Source: Achromobacter xylosoxidans (GTDB lineage Bacteria; Pseudomonadota; Gammaproteobacteria; Burkholderiales; Burkholderiaceae_B). Taken from it: a stretch of DNA of 64,000 bases. Each line of letters begins with the position of its first letter. The first letter of the stretch is position 1. Under the pieces are notes generated by a model that worked only from the letters and a program-made list of their open reading frames with translations, searched no databases and was not told the DNA's origin. The stretch lies in NCBI RefSeq assembly GCF_002192695.1, contig NZ_MTLG01000110.1:124001-188000 (forward strand). Direction: 5' to 3'. Positions 1-8,512 of the stretch are shown one piece after another. A program made the position numbers and the translations under genes.

Positions 1-31
1 ACGTCTAAGCGAAGCTGAACGTTTTTCCATG

Positions 32-74
32 CACCCCAAAGATCGGACCTTGGTCCGATCTTTGGGGTGTTTTT
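32..74 (+). terminator. Rho-independent terminator, perfect 18-bp stem
   Basis: Arms 32-49 and 52-69 are perfect reverse complements (18 bp), closing on a very short loop, followed by five T at 70-74. This is a textbook intrinsic terminator for a plus-strand gene lying to the left of the window. No A run precedes it, so it is not obviously bidirectional. Positions 75-240 contain nothing I can call. Confidence 0.85.
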
Positions 75-240
75 CATGGTGAAGCATCCCGAGCAATACG
101 CGCCGCTCGCGTTCCGGAAGGACTTTGCGAGAAAGGCATGAAGGGCGAGAACATGACGGGTTGCGGCGAATGGGCTGGTTATTCGCCGCAAATAACGCGG
201 TGAATAGCGGGATGACCGGTCGCGGCCGAGTTGGACTGCA

Positions 241-624
241 TCAGCAGATGGCTTGATCGCACAGACGTAAGTTTTCAAGCGGCACCCAGCCCGCCTCGCC
301 GTCTATGAGCCTGACCGCCCAAACCCAGCCATTCAATTCGCGTTCGCCGCGCAGCAATTCACCCGGCGCGACATCCAGTTCCTTGTTGGTGAAATCCTCC
401 AGCAGCGTGGCGCTGCCGTCGGCGTGGCGGTCCAGGAATTGCGCCGGCACGAAACCGGCTTCCTGGCCCGCAGGCGTGCAGAGATACCAGTCGGGCCAGC
501 CCTCGGGGCCATCGTATCGTTCGCCGACGGCGACGCGATCTCCCTTGCGCACCCGCATGGGTTTGGGGAATTCGCTGGTATGGGCCTGGATGACCTGGTA
601 GTGGCGGTCGGGATGCATGGGCAT
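241..624 (-). CDS. SH3-domain-like protein
   Basis: A 127-aa protein with no signal peptide or membrane segment. It reads as two SH3-like barrels: residues ~8-65 (RVRKGDRVAVGER then WPDWYLCT and GFVPAQFL) and ~68-122 (ELDVAPGEL then GWVWAVRL and GEAGWVPLENL). The GWVP/GFVP strand-turn motifs are typical of bacterial variant SH3 folds. The role is unknown; such small cytoplasmic proteins probably bind peptides or proteins. Its ATG lies 30 bp beyond the stop of the TauE/SafE permease gene on the same strand, so the two are probably cotranscribed. A second in-frame ATG two codons on is an alternative start. Confidence 0.75.
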   Translation of the reverse strand: MPMHPDRHYQVIQAHTSEFPKPMRVRKGDRVAVGERYDGPEGWPDWYLCTPAGQEAGFVPAQFLDRHADGSATLLEDFTNKELDVAPGELLRGERELNGWVWAVRLIDGEAGWVPLENLRLCDQAIC

Positions 625-654
625 AGCCTGTCTGTGTCGTTGCTACGGACGGGA

Positions 655-1410
655 CTATGCCACGCGTTCAAGCAGCCGCGGCACTGCCGATGCCAGCAAG
701 GCAACGCCGGACGCAGTCAGCAGCCCCAACACGATCTGCCGGAAGCGCGCCTCGCTGATGCCTATGTAGAGCTTCGCGCCCAGCAGCACAGGCACCAGCA
801 TGGCGGCGGCGACGATGGCGAACATGGGCAGCATGGCGCGCGTGACGATGCCGCTTGCCAGATACGTGCCCATGGTCACCAGCAGCATGGACAGGTTGAA
901 GTTCTGGATGATGGCGCGTTGCGCGTCCTTGTCGAAGCCGCGCAGCGTGCACCACAAGGTGGGCAGCGTGCCCGTGAAACCGCCGATACCGCCCAGCACG
1001 CCGCCGGCCATGCCGACGGCCGCGTCGGCCGCGCGGCCGCCCGTGGAGATCTTCGGCAGGTTCCTGGCGTACAGCATGGCGGGGCACCAGATCACCAGCA
1101 AGGCGCCGAGTATGGTCTTGAACCAGTCCATGTCCAGGCGCGGCAGCAGCGCCACGCCCAGCGGAATGCCGAACAGGCCGCCGATCACGAAAGGCAGCAA
1201 TCGCCGCAGGTCGAAGCCGCGGCGCACGGTGATGGCGGCGAGGATCTGCCCGACCAGGGCGCCGAAGACCGCGAGCGTCGCGGCCAGGCGCGGGTCCAGC
1301 ACCCAGGCCCAGAACGACATCGCCACCAGGCCGAACGCAAAGCCCGACAGGCCTTGTACGAAGCCTGCGACGACCGCGCCCAGGGTGACCACCAGATATA
1401 CAGAATCCAT
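655..1410 (-). CDS. TauE/SafE family sulfite/organic anion permease
   Basis: A 251-aa integral inner-membrane protein. The N-terminal segment contains GFVQGLSGFAFGLVA, and a second glycine-rich repeat (GVLGGIGGFTGT) starts near residue 135. This duplicated glycine-rich architecture with about seven to eight hydrophobic segments is typical of TauE/SafE permeases, which export sulfite or sulfoacetate or move other anions. The length is normal for the family. ATG start. The SH3-like gene follows 30 bp downstream. No sulfur-metabolism gene is adjacent, so the substrate cannot be named. Confidence 0.85.
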   Translation of the reverse strand: MDSVYLVVTLGAVVAGFVQGLSGFAFGLVAMSFWAWVLDPRLAATLAVFGALVGQILAAITVRRGFDLRRLLPFVIGGLFGIPLGVALLPRLDMDWFKTILGALLVIWCPAMLYARNLPKISTGGRAADAAVGMAGGVLGGIGGFTGTLPTLWCTLRGFDKDAQRAIIQNFNLSMLLVTMGTYLASGIVTRAMLPMFAIVAAAMLVPVLLGAKLYIGISEARFRQIVLGLLTASGVALLASAVPRLLERVA

Positions 1411-1527
1411 TGCCGTCTCTTTGTTCTTGCTTCGGGGAACGGCTTGTATTCTGGATGATCGCGACTCCTCGCGAATCGCGTTTTTCTATGGGCTGATATC
1501 GCTCTTCTTATGGCGGCGCAGTCGATT

Positions 1528-1974
1528 CTAGTTCGGCGTCTTGCCCACTGCCGCCCGCAGGAAATTCGTTTCCAGCACGCTCAGCACCCGATTCAAGGTA
1601 TCGATATCCGCGGCGGACAATCCCTTGAGCGACTCCTCGAAGAAGGCGGCCCGTTTGGGCAGGGCCTCGTCCACCACGGCCTGGCCGGCCGGCGTGAGGC
1701 TGGCGTTGGTCAGGCGGTTGTCCTGTGGATCCACTGCGCGGGCGATCCAGCCCATTTTTTCCATGGCCTGCAGCTGCCGCGTGAGTGATGCGGGATCGAG
1801 CCGGCAGCGTTCGGCCAGATGCTTCTGCGAGCATTGGCCGCATTCATGCAGCGCCAGCAGGATGCGCCAGCGGGGCAGGGCGTGGCCGACCGTGCTGCTG
1901 AATGCGCTCTGCATGCCGCGGTAGGCTTGTCCCATGTGCTGGATGACCTGCAAGCCTTGTTGTTGTTTGGGCAA
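1528..1974 (-). CDS. MarR family transcriptional regulator of the adjacent DHA2 exporter
   Basis: A 148-aa winged-helix protein. Residues ~35-100 hold the MarR fold: RWRILLALHECGQCSQKHLA, then LDPASLTRQLQAMEKMGWIAR and a DPQDNRLTNASLT wing. The start is a TTG at 1974 with GGAG nine bases upstream; the first ATG (1935) has no ribosome binding site. The gene begins 3 bp after the stop of the upstream exporter gene, so the two form an exporter-regulator operon. The palindrome at 3590-3611 upstream of the operon is the probable autoregulatory site. The inducer is not known. Confidence 0.9.
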   Translation of the reverse strand: MPKQQQGLQVIQHMGQAYRGMQSAFSSTVGHALPRWRILLALHECGQCSQKHLAERCRLDPASLTRQLQAMEKMGWIARAVDPQDNRLTNASLTPAGQAVVDEALPKRAAFFEESLKGLSAADIDTLNRVLSVLETNFLRAAVGKTPN

Positions 1975-1977
1975 AAG

Positions 1978-3576
1978 CTATTCTCCGACGCCGGCCGGCT
2001 CTGGTTTGGAGGGGCGGATCAACTGGACCGGCGGCACGCGCCGCACGCACCAGAGCGCGAACACCGCAACCACCAGGGCGATGAGCTGTCCTTCGTGGAT
2101 GGCGCCGACGAGCGCGACGCGCGCGATCTCGATCAGCGAGGTTCCGTCCTGACCTTGATGCGCCAATTGTGCCAGGAACTGCGTCTGGGCCTCGGGATTG
2201 ACCAGCATCTGGGGATCGTTGAGCTCGGGCAGCCAGCGGGCGGAAGCGCCGCGCAGAGTGGACTCGACGCCGCTGAAGTAGCTATGGCTGACCATGGTGC
2301 CGACGATCGCCGTGCCCAGCATGCCGCCTATCATGCGCAGCGATTGCAGCAGCGCGGTGGCGATGCCCAGGTGGCTGCGGCCGGCAGTCTGCTGCGCGAA
2401 GACCGTCAGGTTGGGCATGATGAAGCCCATGCCCAGGCCGGCCATCAGCATGTATGCGGCGATGAGCGCATGTGACGTATAGCTATGGGTGGTAACAATG
2501 CCCAGGCACGAGAACGCCATCAGGATGAAGCCCGCGTACAGCATGCGGTTGGGATTGCGGATGCGGGTGATGACGCGGCCGTTGATGATGCTGCCCACGG
2601 TGATGAAGACCACCATGGGGGTGATGAGCAGGCCGGCATCCTGGGGCGACAGCCCGAAGCCGCCCTGCAGCAGCAGCGGCGCGTAGAACAGCAGCGAGTA
2701 CATGGTCACGCCCACCAGCAGGGCCAGCGTGAAGAGCATGGCCAGGCCGCGGTTGCGGAACATGTCCAGCGGCAGCAGCGGGTGCGGACAGCGCCGTTCC
2801 CACCAGAGCAGGACGGCGAAGGCGACCGCGCTGCCCACGCCCAGCAACATGATGGGCCCGCTCAGCCCTTCCTTGGGCAGCAATTCGACCAGCAGTTGCA
2901 GGCTGCCCAGCGCCAGCGCGATGAGCAACGCGCCCTGCCAGTCCAGCCGCACGCGGCCGGTCGTGTGATTGCGCAGGTGCGGCAGATAGCGTCCGACGAA
3001 CCAGAGGCCGAGGATGCCGATGGGCAGGTTGACGTAGAACACCGAGCGCCAGCCATAGTGCTCCGTCAGCGCGCCGCCCAGGGTCGGCCCCACCGCGTTG
3101 GCGATGCCGAAGGCGGAGCTGAGCATGACTTGCCAGCGCAGCCGTACATGGGGATCGGGAAACAGGTCGGGGATGGAGGCGAACGCCGTGCCCACCAGCA
3201 TGCCGCCGCCTATGCCTTGCAGCGCGCGCGCCAGGACCAGCGTGAACATGCTGTCGGCGGCGCCGCACAGCACCGAGGCGAGGGTGAACAGCACGATGGC
3301 CGCCACCACGAACGGTTTGCGCCCGTAGTAGTCGCCCAGGCGGCCGAAGATGGGCACTGTGATGACGGAGGTCAGCAGGTAAGACGTGGCTACCCATGCA
3401 TACAGTTCGAAGCCCTTGAGTTCGGCCACAATGGTCGGAAGCGCGGTGCCGACCACGGTCTGATCGATGGCGACCATCATCATGACGAAGCACATGCCCA
3501 GCATGGCGAGCAGGGTCTGGCGAAAGGGAAGCACCTGGCCGGGCGAGTGCGGGGTGCCTGTAGTGGGGGCGGACAT
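1978..3576 (-). CDS. DHA2 (EmrB/QacA) family MFS drug exporter
   Basis: A 532-aa proton-driven exporter of the 14-helix DHA2 group in the inner membrane. The N-terminal VAIDQTVVGTALPTI helix carries the D and T residues usual for helix 1 of these exporters. RLGDYYGRKP is the motif A loop, and GPTLGGALTEHYGWRS with FYVNLPIG is the antiporter motif C followed by the family W-R-x-F-x-N-P-G signature. I chose the ATG at 3576 over an in-frame TTG at 3606 because the TTG lies inside the operator palindrome. The marR gene follows 3 bp downstream. Substrate unknown; probably a toxic aromatic or drug. Confidence 0.92.
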   Translation of the reverse strand: MSAPTTGTPHSPGQVLPFRQTLLAMLGMCFVMMMVAIDQTVVGTALPTIVAELKGFELYAWVATSYLLTSVITVPIFGRLGDYYGRKPFVVAAIVLFTLASVLCGAADSMFTLVLARALQGIGGGMLVGTAFASIPDLFPDPHVRLRWQVMLSSAFGIANAVGPTLGGALTEHYGWRSVFYVNLPIGILGLWFVGRYLPHLRNHTTGRVRLDWQGALLIALALGSLQLLVELLPKEGLSGPIMLLGVGSAVAFAVLLWWERRCPHPLLPLDMFRNRGLAMLFTLALLVGVTMYSLLFYAPLLLQGGFGLSPQDAGLLITPMVVFITVGSIINGRVITRIRNPNRMLYAGFILMAFSCLGIVTTHSYTSHALIAAYMLMAGLGMGFIMPNLTVFAQQTAGRSHLGIATALLQSLRMIGGMLGTAIVGTMVSHSYFSGVESTLRGASARWLPELNDPQMLVNPEAQTQFLAQLAHQGQDGTSLIEIARVALVGAIHEGQLIALVVAVFALWCVRRVPPVQLIRPSKPEPAGVGE

Positions 3577-3589
3577 TGCTGGATCTATC

Positions 3590-3611
3590 AATGATTGATG
3601 TATCAATCATT
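3590..3611. promoter_or_regulatory. Palindromic operator of the exporter-marR operon
   Basis: Nine-bp perfect arms (aatgattga at 3590-3598 and tcaatcatt at 3603-3611) are separated by tgta. The core TTGA-type half sites fit MarR-family operators. The palindrome lies 14-35 bp upstream of the exporter ATG and overlaps a possible -10 (TAGAAT on the minus strand, 3609-3614), a suitable place for repression. Regulator identity is inferred from adjacency. Confidence 0.7.
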
Positions 3612-3745
3612 CTAGCCCTACAATCCCCGAGACAGAAAGTTGTCAGGTCCGAGGCCGGATTTCGAGGCACGGAGCCCGGGGGCAAGAGTGCTGAATTTGC
3701 GCGGTTTTGCCTGGCTTTCCGCGCGAAGCCGGCTTGATTTGTTAC

Positions 3746-3757
3746 GATAGCGCTATC
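3746..3757. promoter_or_regulatory. 12-bp perfect palindrome in the asmA upstream region
   Basis: gatagcgctatc is self-complementary and lies about 215 bp before the asmA start, next to TTGATT at 3734-3739. It could be an operator or chance. The rest of the intergenic stretch 3612-3970 shows no convincing gene, RNA or terminator; short open frames there lack coding character and a ribosome binding site. Confidence 0.3.
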
Positions 3758-3970
3758 TGTACGCTGGTCTAGCTGGCGTCTTCATCAGGCTTTCCTTGGC
3801 AGATCCCCATTTTTGGCGCCGTAGCCCCAGGCTCGGCAGGAGAACGGGCACGCCCTGAAAGGCCGTGGCTACATAGGCCGGGCGGTTTTCCGCCGCTAAA
3901 GCACCTTCCGCGCGCCTGGCGCCGCGGACGGCATTCAAGGATTTCCAGTCGAGGTACCGACGGGGCAGCA

Positions 3971-6508
3971 ATGAAAACGTGGTTCAAGCGCATTTTGATA
4001 GGCCTGGTAGTGTTGGTTGTCGTGGCCGTCGTTGGCCTGGCCATCTTCTTGCTGACATTCGACCCCAACGCGTACAAGTACAAGCTGGAAGAGCTTGTCC
4101 AGCAACGCTATCAACGCACGTTGACGATCGACGGCGAGATCGAGCTGTCGCTCTTTCCGCGCATCGGGCTGTCGGTCCAGGGCGTGTCGCTGTCCGAGCC
4201 GAATAGCTCCGAAACCTTCGCCTCCATCGACAGCACCAGGCTGGCGGTTGCCGTATGGCCGCTGCTGTCCAACAGCTTCGTCGTCGACCACGTCGCCATC
4301 ACCGGTTTCAAGGCCCGCGTGGTGCGGGACAAGCAAGGCCATTTCAATTTCAGCAACCTCGTGGGCGGCATCGCGCCGGTCACGGCGGCGCCGGCCAATC
4401 CCGCCGAAGCCTTGGCGGGCGCGGCGCAGAGCGCAGTGCAGGCCATCGCCAACGGCAATCTGCCGCAGCCGCGCAACAACATGCAGATCGACATCGCCGG
4501 GCTGGACCTGAAGGACGGCCAGGTGCAACTGCAGGACGCCATCACGGGCATGGCGGTGGCGGTCACCAAGATCAACGCCAACACCGGCCGCGTCACTTTC
4601 AATCAGCCGTTCGATGTGCGCATGACCGCGCGCGTCGAGGGTGGCAATCCGCGCGTGGACGCCAATCTGACCGGCCAGGCGCTACTGACGCTGGACCCGT
4701 CGGCCAAGCGTTACGCCGCGCAGAAGCTGGACCTGCGCATGGACGGCAAGCTGCCGGGCGCCGAGGCCAAGAGCCTGGCGATGCGCGGCAATCTGGCCTT
4801 CAATGGCCAGAAGTCGGCGCTGGACATCGCTGGCCTGGAAGTCGTGTTCCAGGGCGACGTCACCGATCCCGCTGCACGCGCGACCAATGTGGATGCCAGC
4901 GTGGCCATCCCCAAGCTGGCGATCGACCCGCACAAGAGCCAGCTGCAGATCGAGAAACTGGCGATACGAGCCAAGGGCGGCGTGGCGGACGGTCCCTTCG
5001 AATTCGCCGTGGACGCACCGGCGCTCAACATCTCGCCGGCGTCGGCCACGGGTGAAGCGTTGACGGGCCGCGTGCGCATCAGCGGCCTGGACGCGAGCTT
5101 TGGCCTGAACGGCATCAGCGGCAACGCCGGTGAACTGGACATCAAGGAAGCCAAGCTGGACAGCACGTCCAAGAATGGCGAACGGATCGTCAAACTGAAC
5201 TTCGCCTCGCCGCTGTCCCTGAACCTGCTGCAGCGCAGCGGAGGCCTGTCCGGCCTGCGCGGCGACGTCAACATCACCGATCCCGGGCTGCCCAAGGGCA
5301 GCCTGCAGATCCCCGTGATCGGCAGCGTGACCGCGGACCTGCTGAAAGATCAGGCCACCAGCAAGATCAACGCGGTGCTGGAAGGCGGCAAGTTCGACCT
5401 GAGCGCGGACATCACCAAGCTGAGCGATTCGCCGAAGGTGAGTTTCGCGCTGCTGGTGGATACGCTGGACCTGGACAAGCTGGTGCCGCCCGCCGCGGCA
5501 ACGCCCGCGCAGCCCGCTCCCAAGCAGCCTGCCGAAGCCAAGAAGGAAGACGGCAAGCCGGCGCAACCGGCCGCTGCTCCGGCTCCGGCTCCCGCTCCCG
5601 CTCCCGCCAAGCCCGCCGACGATACGATCGACCTATCGGCGCTGATCGGCCCCAGCGTCAACGGCACGATCAAGGTCGGCAAGCTGGTCGTGCGCGGCCT
5701 GAAGGCCGACGACGTCGGCGCCGCGGTCAAGCTGGACAAGGGCAAGCTGGACATCTCCAGCCTGACGGCTGGGCTTTACGGCGGCAAGCTGGCGGGCACC
5801 TTGTCGGTGGACGCCGCTCAGGGCAACCAGCTGGCCACCAAGATGTCGCTGGCCGGCATCGCCATTGAACCGTTCCTGATGGACCTGGCGCGCCAGAACG
5901 TGCTGAGCGGCACGGGCAGCCTTGCGCTGGACCTGAAGACGGCCGGCGCCAATGCCTACGCCATGAAGAGCGGCCTGGGCGGCACCCTGCAACTGCGCCT
6001 GCGCGACGGCGCGGTCAAGGGCATCAACCTGACGCAGACGCTGCGCGAGCTGAAGGCCGCCTTCAAGCCGGAATCGCAGAACGAGACCGTGGCCTCCGAC
6101 ACCAGCAAGCAGACGGCATTCTCCGAGATGGACGCCGACCTGGCCTTCACCAAGGGCGTGGCCGCGGTCAAGCGCCTGAACGTGGTGTCGCCCCTGCTGC
6201 GCGTGACGCAGGGCGAACCGGCCACCATCGACTTCGTCAAGAGCGAGCTGGACTTGGTGGCGCGCGCCCGCGTCGTCAATCCGGCTGCCGATCCGGAAGG
6301 CAAGGAACTGATCGACCTCAAGGACGTGACCATTCCCGTGCACGTCAAGGGGCCGTTCGACAAGCCCACCTACACCGTGCTCTGGAAGGACGCCATCGGC
6401 GGCATTCTCCAGCGCAGCCTGGAAAACAAGCTGCGCGAAGCGGTGACGGGCAAGGGCAAGGGCGGCGCGGCCGTCGACAAGGCTTTGAAGGGACTGCTGG
6501 GCAAATGA
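3971..6508 (+). CDS. asmA: AsmA family protein
   Basis: An 845-aa membrane-anchored periplasmic protein. Residues ~5-28 form one N-terminal transmembrane helix, followed by the AsmA N-terminal motif (DPNAYKYKLEELVQQRYQRTLTIDGEIELSLFP, here abridged from a longer conserved stretch). Residues ~505-551 are a proline/alanine-rich linker, and the C-terminal AsmA_2-type beta domain follows (LVVRGLKADDVGAAVKLDKG through NLTQTLRELKAAF). AsmA/TamB-like proteins are thought to form a hydrophobic groove for phospholipid movement or outer-membrane biogenesis. The stop overlaps the start of the next gene by 4 bp, so the two are translationally coupled. Confidence 0.88.
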   Translation: MKTWFKRILIGLVVLVVVAVVGLAIFLLTFDPNAYKYKLEELVQQRYQRTLTIDGEIELSLFPRIGLSVQGVSLSEPNSSETFASIDSTRLAVAVWPLLSNSFVVDHVAITGFKARVVRDKQGHFNFSNLVGGIAPVTAAPANPAEALAGAAQSAVQAIANGNLPQPRNNMQIDIAGLDLKDGQVQLQDAITGMAVAVTKINANTGRVTFNQPFDVRMTARVEGGNPRVDANLTGQALLTLDPSAKRYAAQKLDLRMDGKLPGAEAKSLAMRGNLAFNGQKSALDIAGLEVVFQGDVTDPAARATNVDASVAIPKLAIDPHKSQLQIEKLAIRAKGGVADGPFEFAVDAPALNISPASATGEALTGRVRISGLDASFGLNGISGNAGELDIKEAKLDSTSKNGERIVKLNFASPLSLNLLQRSGGLSGLRGDVNITDPGLPKGSLQIPVIGSVTADLLKDQATSKINAVLEGGKFDLSADITKLSDSPKVSFALLVDTLDLDKLVPPAAATPAQPAPKQPAEAKKEDGKPAQPAAAPAPAPAPAPAKPADDTIDLSALIGPSVNGTIKVGKLVVRGLKADDVGAAVKLDKGKLDISSLTAGLYGGKLAGTLSVDAAQGNQLATKMSLAGIAIEPFLMDLARQNVLSGTGSLALDLKTAGANAYAMKSGLGGTLQLRLRDGAVKGINLTQTLRELKAAFKPESQNETVASDTSKQTAFSEMDADLAFTKGVAAVKRLNVVSPLLRVTQGEPATIDFVKSELDLVARARVVNPAADPEGKELIDLKDVTIPVHVKGPFDKPTYTVLWKDAIGGILQRSLENKLREAVTGKGKGGAAVDKALKGLLGK

Positions 6509-6891
6509 ACGCCGAGAACTTCCAACCCGTGGCCGAGTGCGGCGCCACCATGCAGGCCGAGGCCGCTGGCTATCACCGGCAATGGCTGGTCGCCAACGAT
6601 TCCGGGCAGTGGCTGAACCGCGCCCTGTGTCCGAAGTTGGCCGAGGTCGCGGTCGAGCTGCGGCTGGGTTATCTGGTGCTGAAGGCGCCCGGCATGCTGC
6701 GCATGGATATTCCGCTGGACGTCATCGAAGACGACGACAGCGTGCGCTACAGCATGAAGGTGGGCGAGCAGGTGATCGACGTGATCGACGAAGGGGAACT
6801 GGCCGCGGCCTGGATTTCCAATTTCGTGCAGGTGCCTTGCCGCATCATGAAGGTGCATCCCGACACGCCCGTGGCCGCCTGGCCGGCCTGA
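6505..6891 (+). CDS. MOSC N-terminal beta-barrel domain protein (stand-alone)
   Basis: A 128-aa protein matching the N-terminal beta-barrel that precedes MOSC domains: YHRQWLVANDSGQWLNRALCPKLAEV, then RLGYLVLKAPGMLRMDIP. The full MOSC proteins (about 260-300 aa) carry a second domain with the molybdenum cofactor or sulfur-carrier Cys, which is absent here; the frame closes after PVAAWPA. It is either a real short family member or a reduced relic. It overlaps asmA by 4 bp (ATGA), so it is translated with it. Confidence 0.7.
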   Translation: MNAENFQPVAECGATMQAEAAGYHRQWLVANDSGQWLNRALCPKLAEVAVELRLGYLVLKAPGMLRMDIPLDVIEDDDSVRYSMKVGEQVIDVIDEGELAAAWISNFVQVPCRIMKVHPDTPVAAWPA

Positions 6892-6915
6892 ACGGGCAGG
6901 GCGCGCGAGGGCCGC

Positions 6916-8139
6916 TCAGGCCTGCGCGCCAGAGCGCTTGAATTCGAAGGCCGCGTGGGCCAGCAGGCCCGCCATCAGGCCCCAGAAGGCCGATCCGATA
7001 CCCCAGAAACTGAAGCCCGATGCCGTGGCCAGCAGCGTGATGAGCGCGGCTTCGCGGCGTTGCGGGTTGGCCATGGCCGCGGCCATGCCGCCCATGATGG
7101 TGCCCAGCAGCGCCAGCCCGGCCAGCGCGGCCAGCAAGGCGGCGGGCAGGGCCTGGAAGAACACCGCCACGGCGCCGGCAACCACGCTCAGCACGACATA
7201 GCCCAGGCCGTAGGTGGCGGCGGCGATGTAGCGCTTGGACGGGTCCGCATGCGCTTCGGGGCCGGTGCAGATGGCCGCGCTGATGGCGCCCATCGTGACG
7301 CTGTGCGCGCCGAAGGGCGCGGCCAGCAGGCCCAGCAGGCCGGTGGCCGCCACCAGGCGCGAGGCGGGCGGCTGGTAGCCGGCGGCCTGCAGGATGGCCA
7401 GGCCGGGCAGGTTCTGCGAGGCCATCGCGACGACGAATAGCGGAATGCCCAGGCTGACCGCGGCCTGCGCGCTGAAGGCGGGCGTGGTCCAGACGAATTC
7501 GGTGAGGCGCCAGTCCAGCAGGTCCAGCTGGATCAGGTTCAGGCCGAAGGCGATGGCGATGGCCACCAGCATGACGACCAGCACCGCGTAGCGCGGCGCC
7601 CAGCGCCGGCACAGCAGATAGGCGGCGCACATCGCCAGCACCAGCGCGGGCTGCTGCTTGATGTTGCTGAAGACGCCCATGCCGAAATTGAGCAACACGC
7701 CCGCCAGCATGGCCGCGGCGATTTCGCCGGGGATGCGGCGCAGGATGGGATCGATCCAGCCGAACAGGCCGCAGGCCAGCGTCAGCGCGGCGGCCAGGAT
7801 GAAGGCGCCGATGGCTTCGTTGAAGGGAACCCCGGCCAGCGCGGTAACCAGCAGGGCCGCGCCGGGGGTGGACCAGGCCATGACGATGGGCAGGCCCGTG
7901 CGCAGGCTGTAAACGGCGCCGCCCAGGCCGAACGCCAGGCTGAGCGAGCCGATCCAGGAGCCGATGTGGGCGGAGTCCAGGCCCGCGGTATGGCCTGCCT
8001 GCACCATCAGCACGGCGGTGCCGCCAAAGCTGACCAGCACGGCGACCAGGCCGGCGGCGATGGCCGATGCGGACAGGTCGCGGCGGGCGTGGTGGCGGGC
8101 AGGAGGGAGGTCGATGCTGGACTGCGCGGCGTCGCTCAT
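6916..8139 (-). CDS. benE: BenE family benzoate/H+ symporter
   Basis: A 407-aa polytopic inner-membrane protein with about 11-12 hydrophobic helices after a short polar N-terminus. BenE hallmarks include FGGTAVLMVQAG, MAWSTPGAALLVTALAG, IPGEIAAAMLAGVLLNFG and a helix containing APFGAHSVTMGAISAAICTG. Characterised members import benzoate by proton symport. No benzoate catabolism genes sit beside it, so the substrate is uncertain, although an aromatic meta-cleavage operon lies about 38 kb away. The ATG overlaps the stop of the ferredoxin gene by 4 bp, giving a ferredoxin-benE operon. Confidence 0.88.
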   Translation of the reverse strand: MSDAAQSSIDLPPARHHARRDLSASAIAAGLVAVLVSFGGTAVLMVQAGHTAGLDSAHIGSWIGSLSLAFGLGGAVYSLRTGLPIVMAWSTPGAALLVTALAGVPFNEAIGAFILAAALTLACGLFGWIDPILRRIPGEIAAAMLAGVLLNFGMGVFSNIKQQPALVLAMCAAYLLCRRWAPRYAVLVVMLVAIAIAFGLNLIQLDLLDWRLTEFVWTTPAFSAQAAVSLGIPLFVVAMASQNLPGLAILQAAGYQPPASRLVAATGLLGLLAAPFGAHSVTMGAISAAICTGPEAHADPSKRYIAAATYGLGYVVLSVVAGAVAVFFQALPAALLAALAGLALLGTIMGGMAAAMANPQRREAALITLLATASGFSFWGIGSAFWGLMAGLLAHAAFEFKRSGAQA

Positions 8140-8387
8140 GCGGCACCGGTCAGGCGACGGTACTTGGCCATGAGCTGTTCCTGGCCTTCATTCCATTGCG
8201 GATGAAGCTCGATGCATTCCACGGGGCACACCACTTTGCATTGCGGCTCGTCGTGGTGGCCGACGCATTCGGTGCACCGGTCAGGGTCGATGACGTAATA
8301 GTCCTCGCCCATGGAGATTGCTTCGTTCGGGCACTGGGGCTCGCAAACGTCGCAATTGATGCATTCTTCGGTGATGGTCAGGGCCAT
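8136..8387 (-). CDS. yfhL: YfhL-type 2[4Fe-4S] ferredoxin
   Basis: An 83-aa cytoplasmic electron carrier. Two cluster motifs are visible: CINCDVCEPQCP near residue 10, and CTECVGHHDEPQCKVVCP near residue 38, where an eight-residue spacer separates the second and third Cys. This asymmetric motif and the short C-terminal tail are diagnostic of the YfhL/FdxII (Alvin) type. The ATG is preceded by the usual purine-rich sequence. It overlaps the benE start by 4 bp and lies downstream of coaD, with about 125 bp between them. Confidence 0.92.
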   Translation of the reverse strand: MALTITEECINCDVCEPQCPNEAISMGEDYYVIDPDRCTECVGHHDEPQCKVVCPVECIELHPQWNEGQEQLMAKYRRLTGAA

Positions 8388-8461
8388 GGCGGGCTACGGT
8401 ATGGGGCGGGTAGGGCTACACGCATTGTACTGCCGCTGCGCGCCCGGGCCGCGCAGCGCAA

Positions 8462-8484
8462 GAAGGGCGCTCTGCGCGCCCTTC
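8462..8484 (-). terminator. Hairpin downstream of coaD
   Basis: Nine-bp perfect arms at 8462-8470 and 8476-8484 enclose a 5-nt loop, 29 bp past the coaD stop. There is only a weak T stretch on the minus strand, so it may be a Rho-independent terminator of low efficiency or a processing structure. Confidence 0.45.
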
Positions 8485-8512
8485 GAGGGTGGAGCAATAC
8501 CTGCGGCGGGGC

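Noticed and set aside
424..1458. Long plus-strand open frame opposite the SH3 and TauE/SafE genes
   Set aside because: His/Gln/Arg-rich composition typical of antisense reading of high-GC genes; no family similarity or ribosome binding site.
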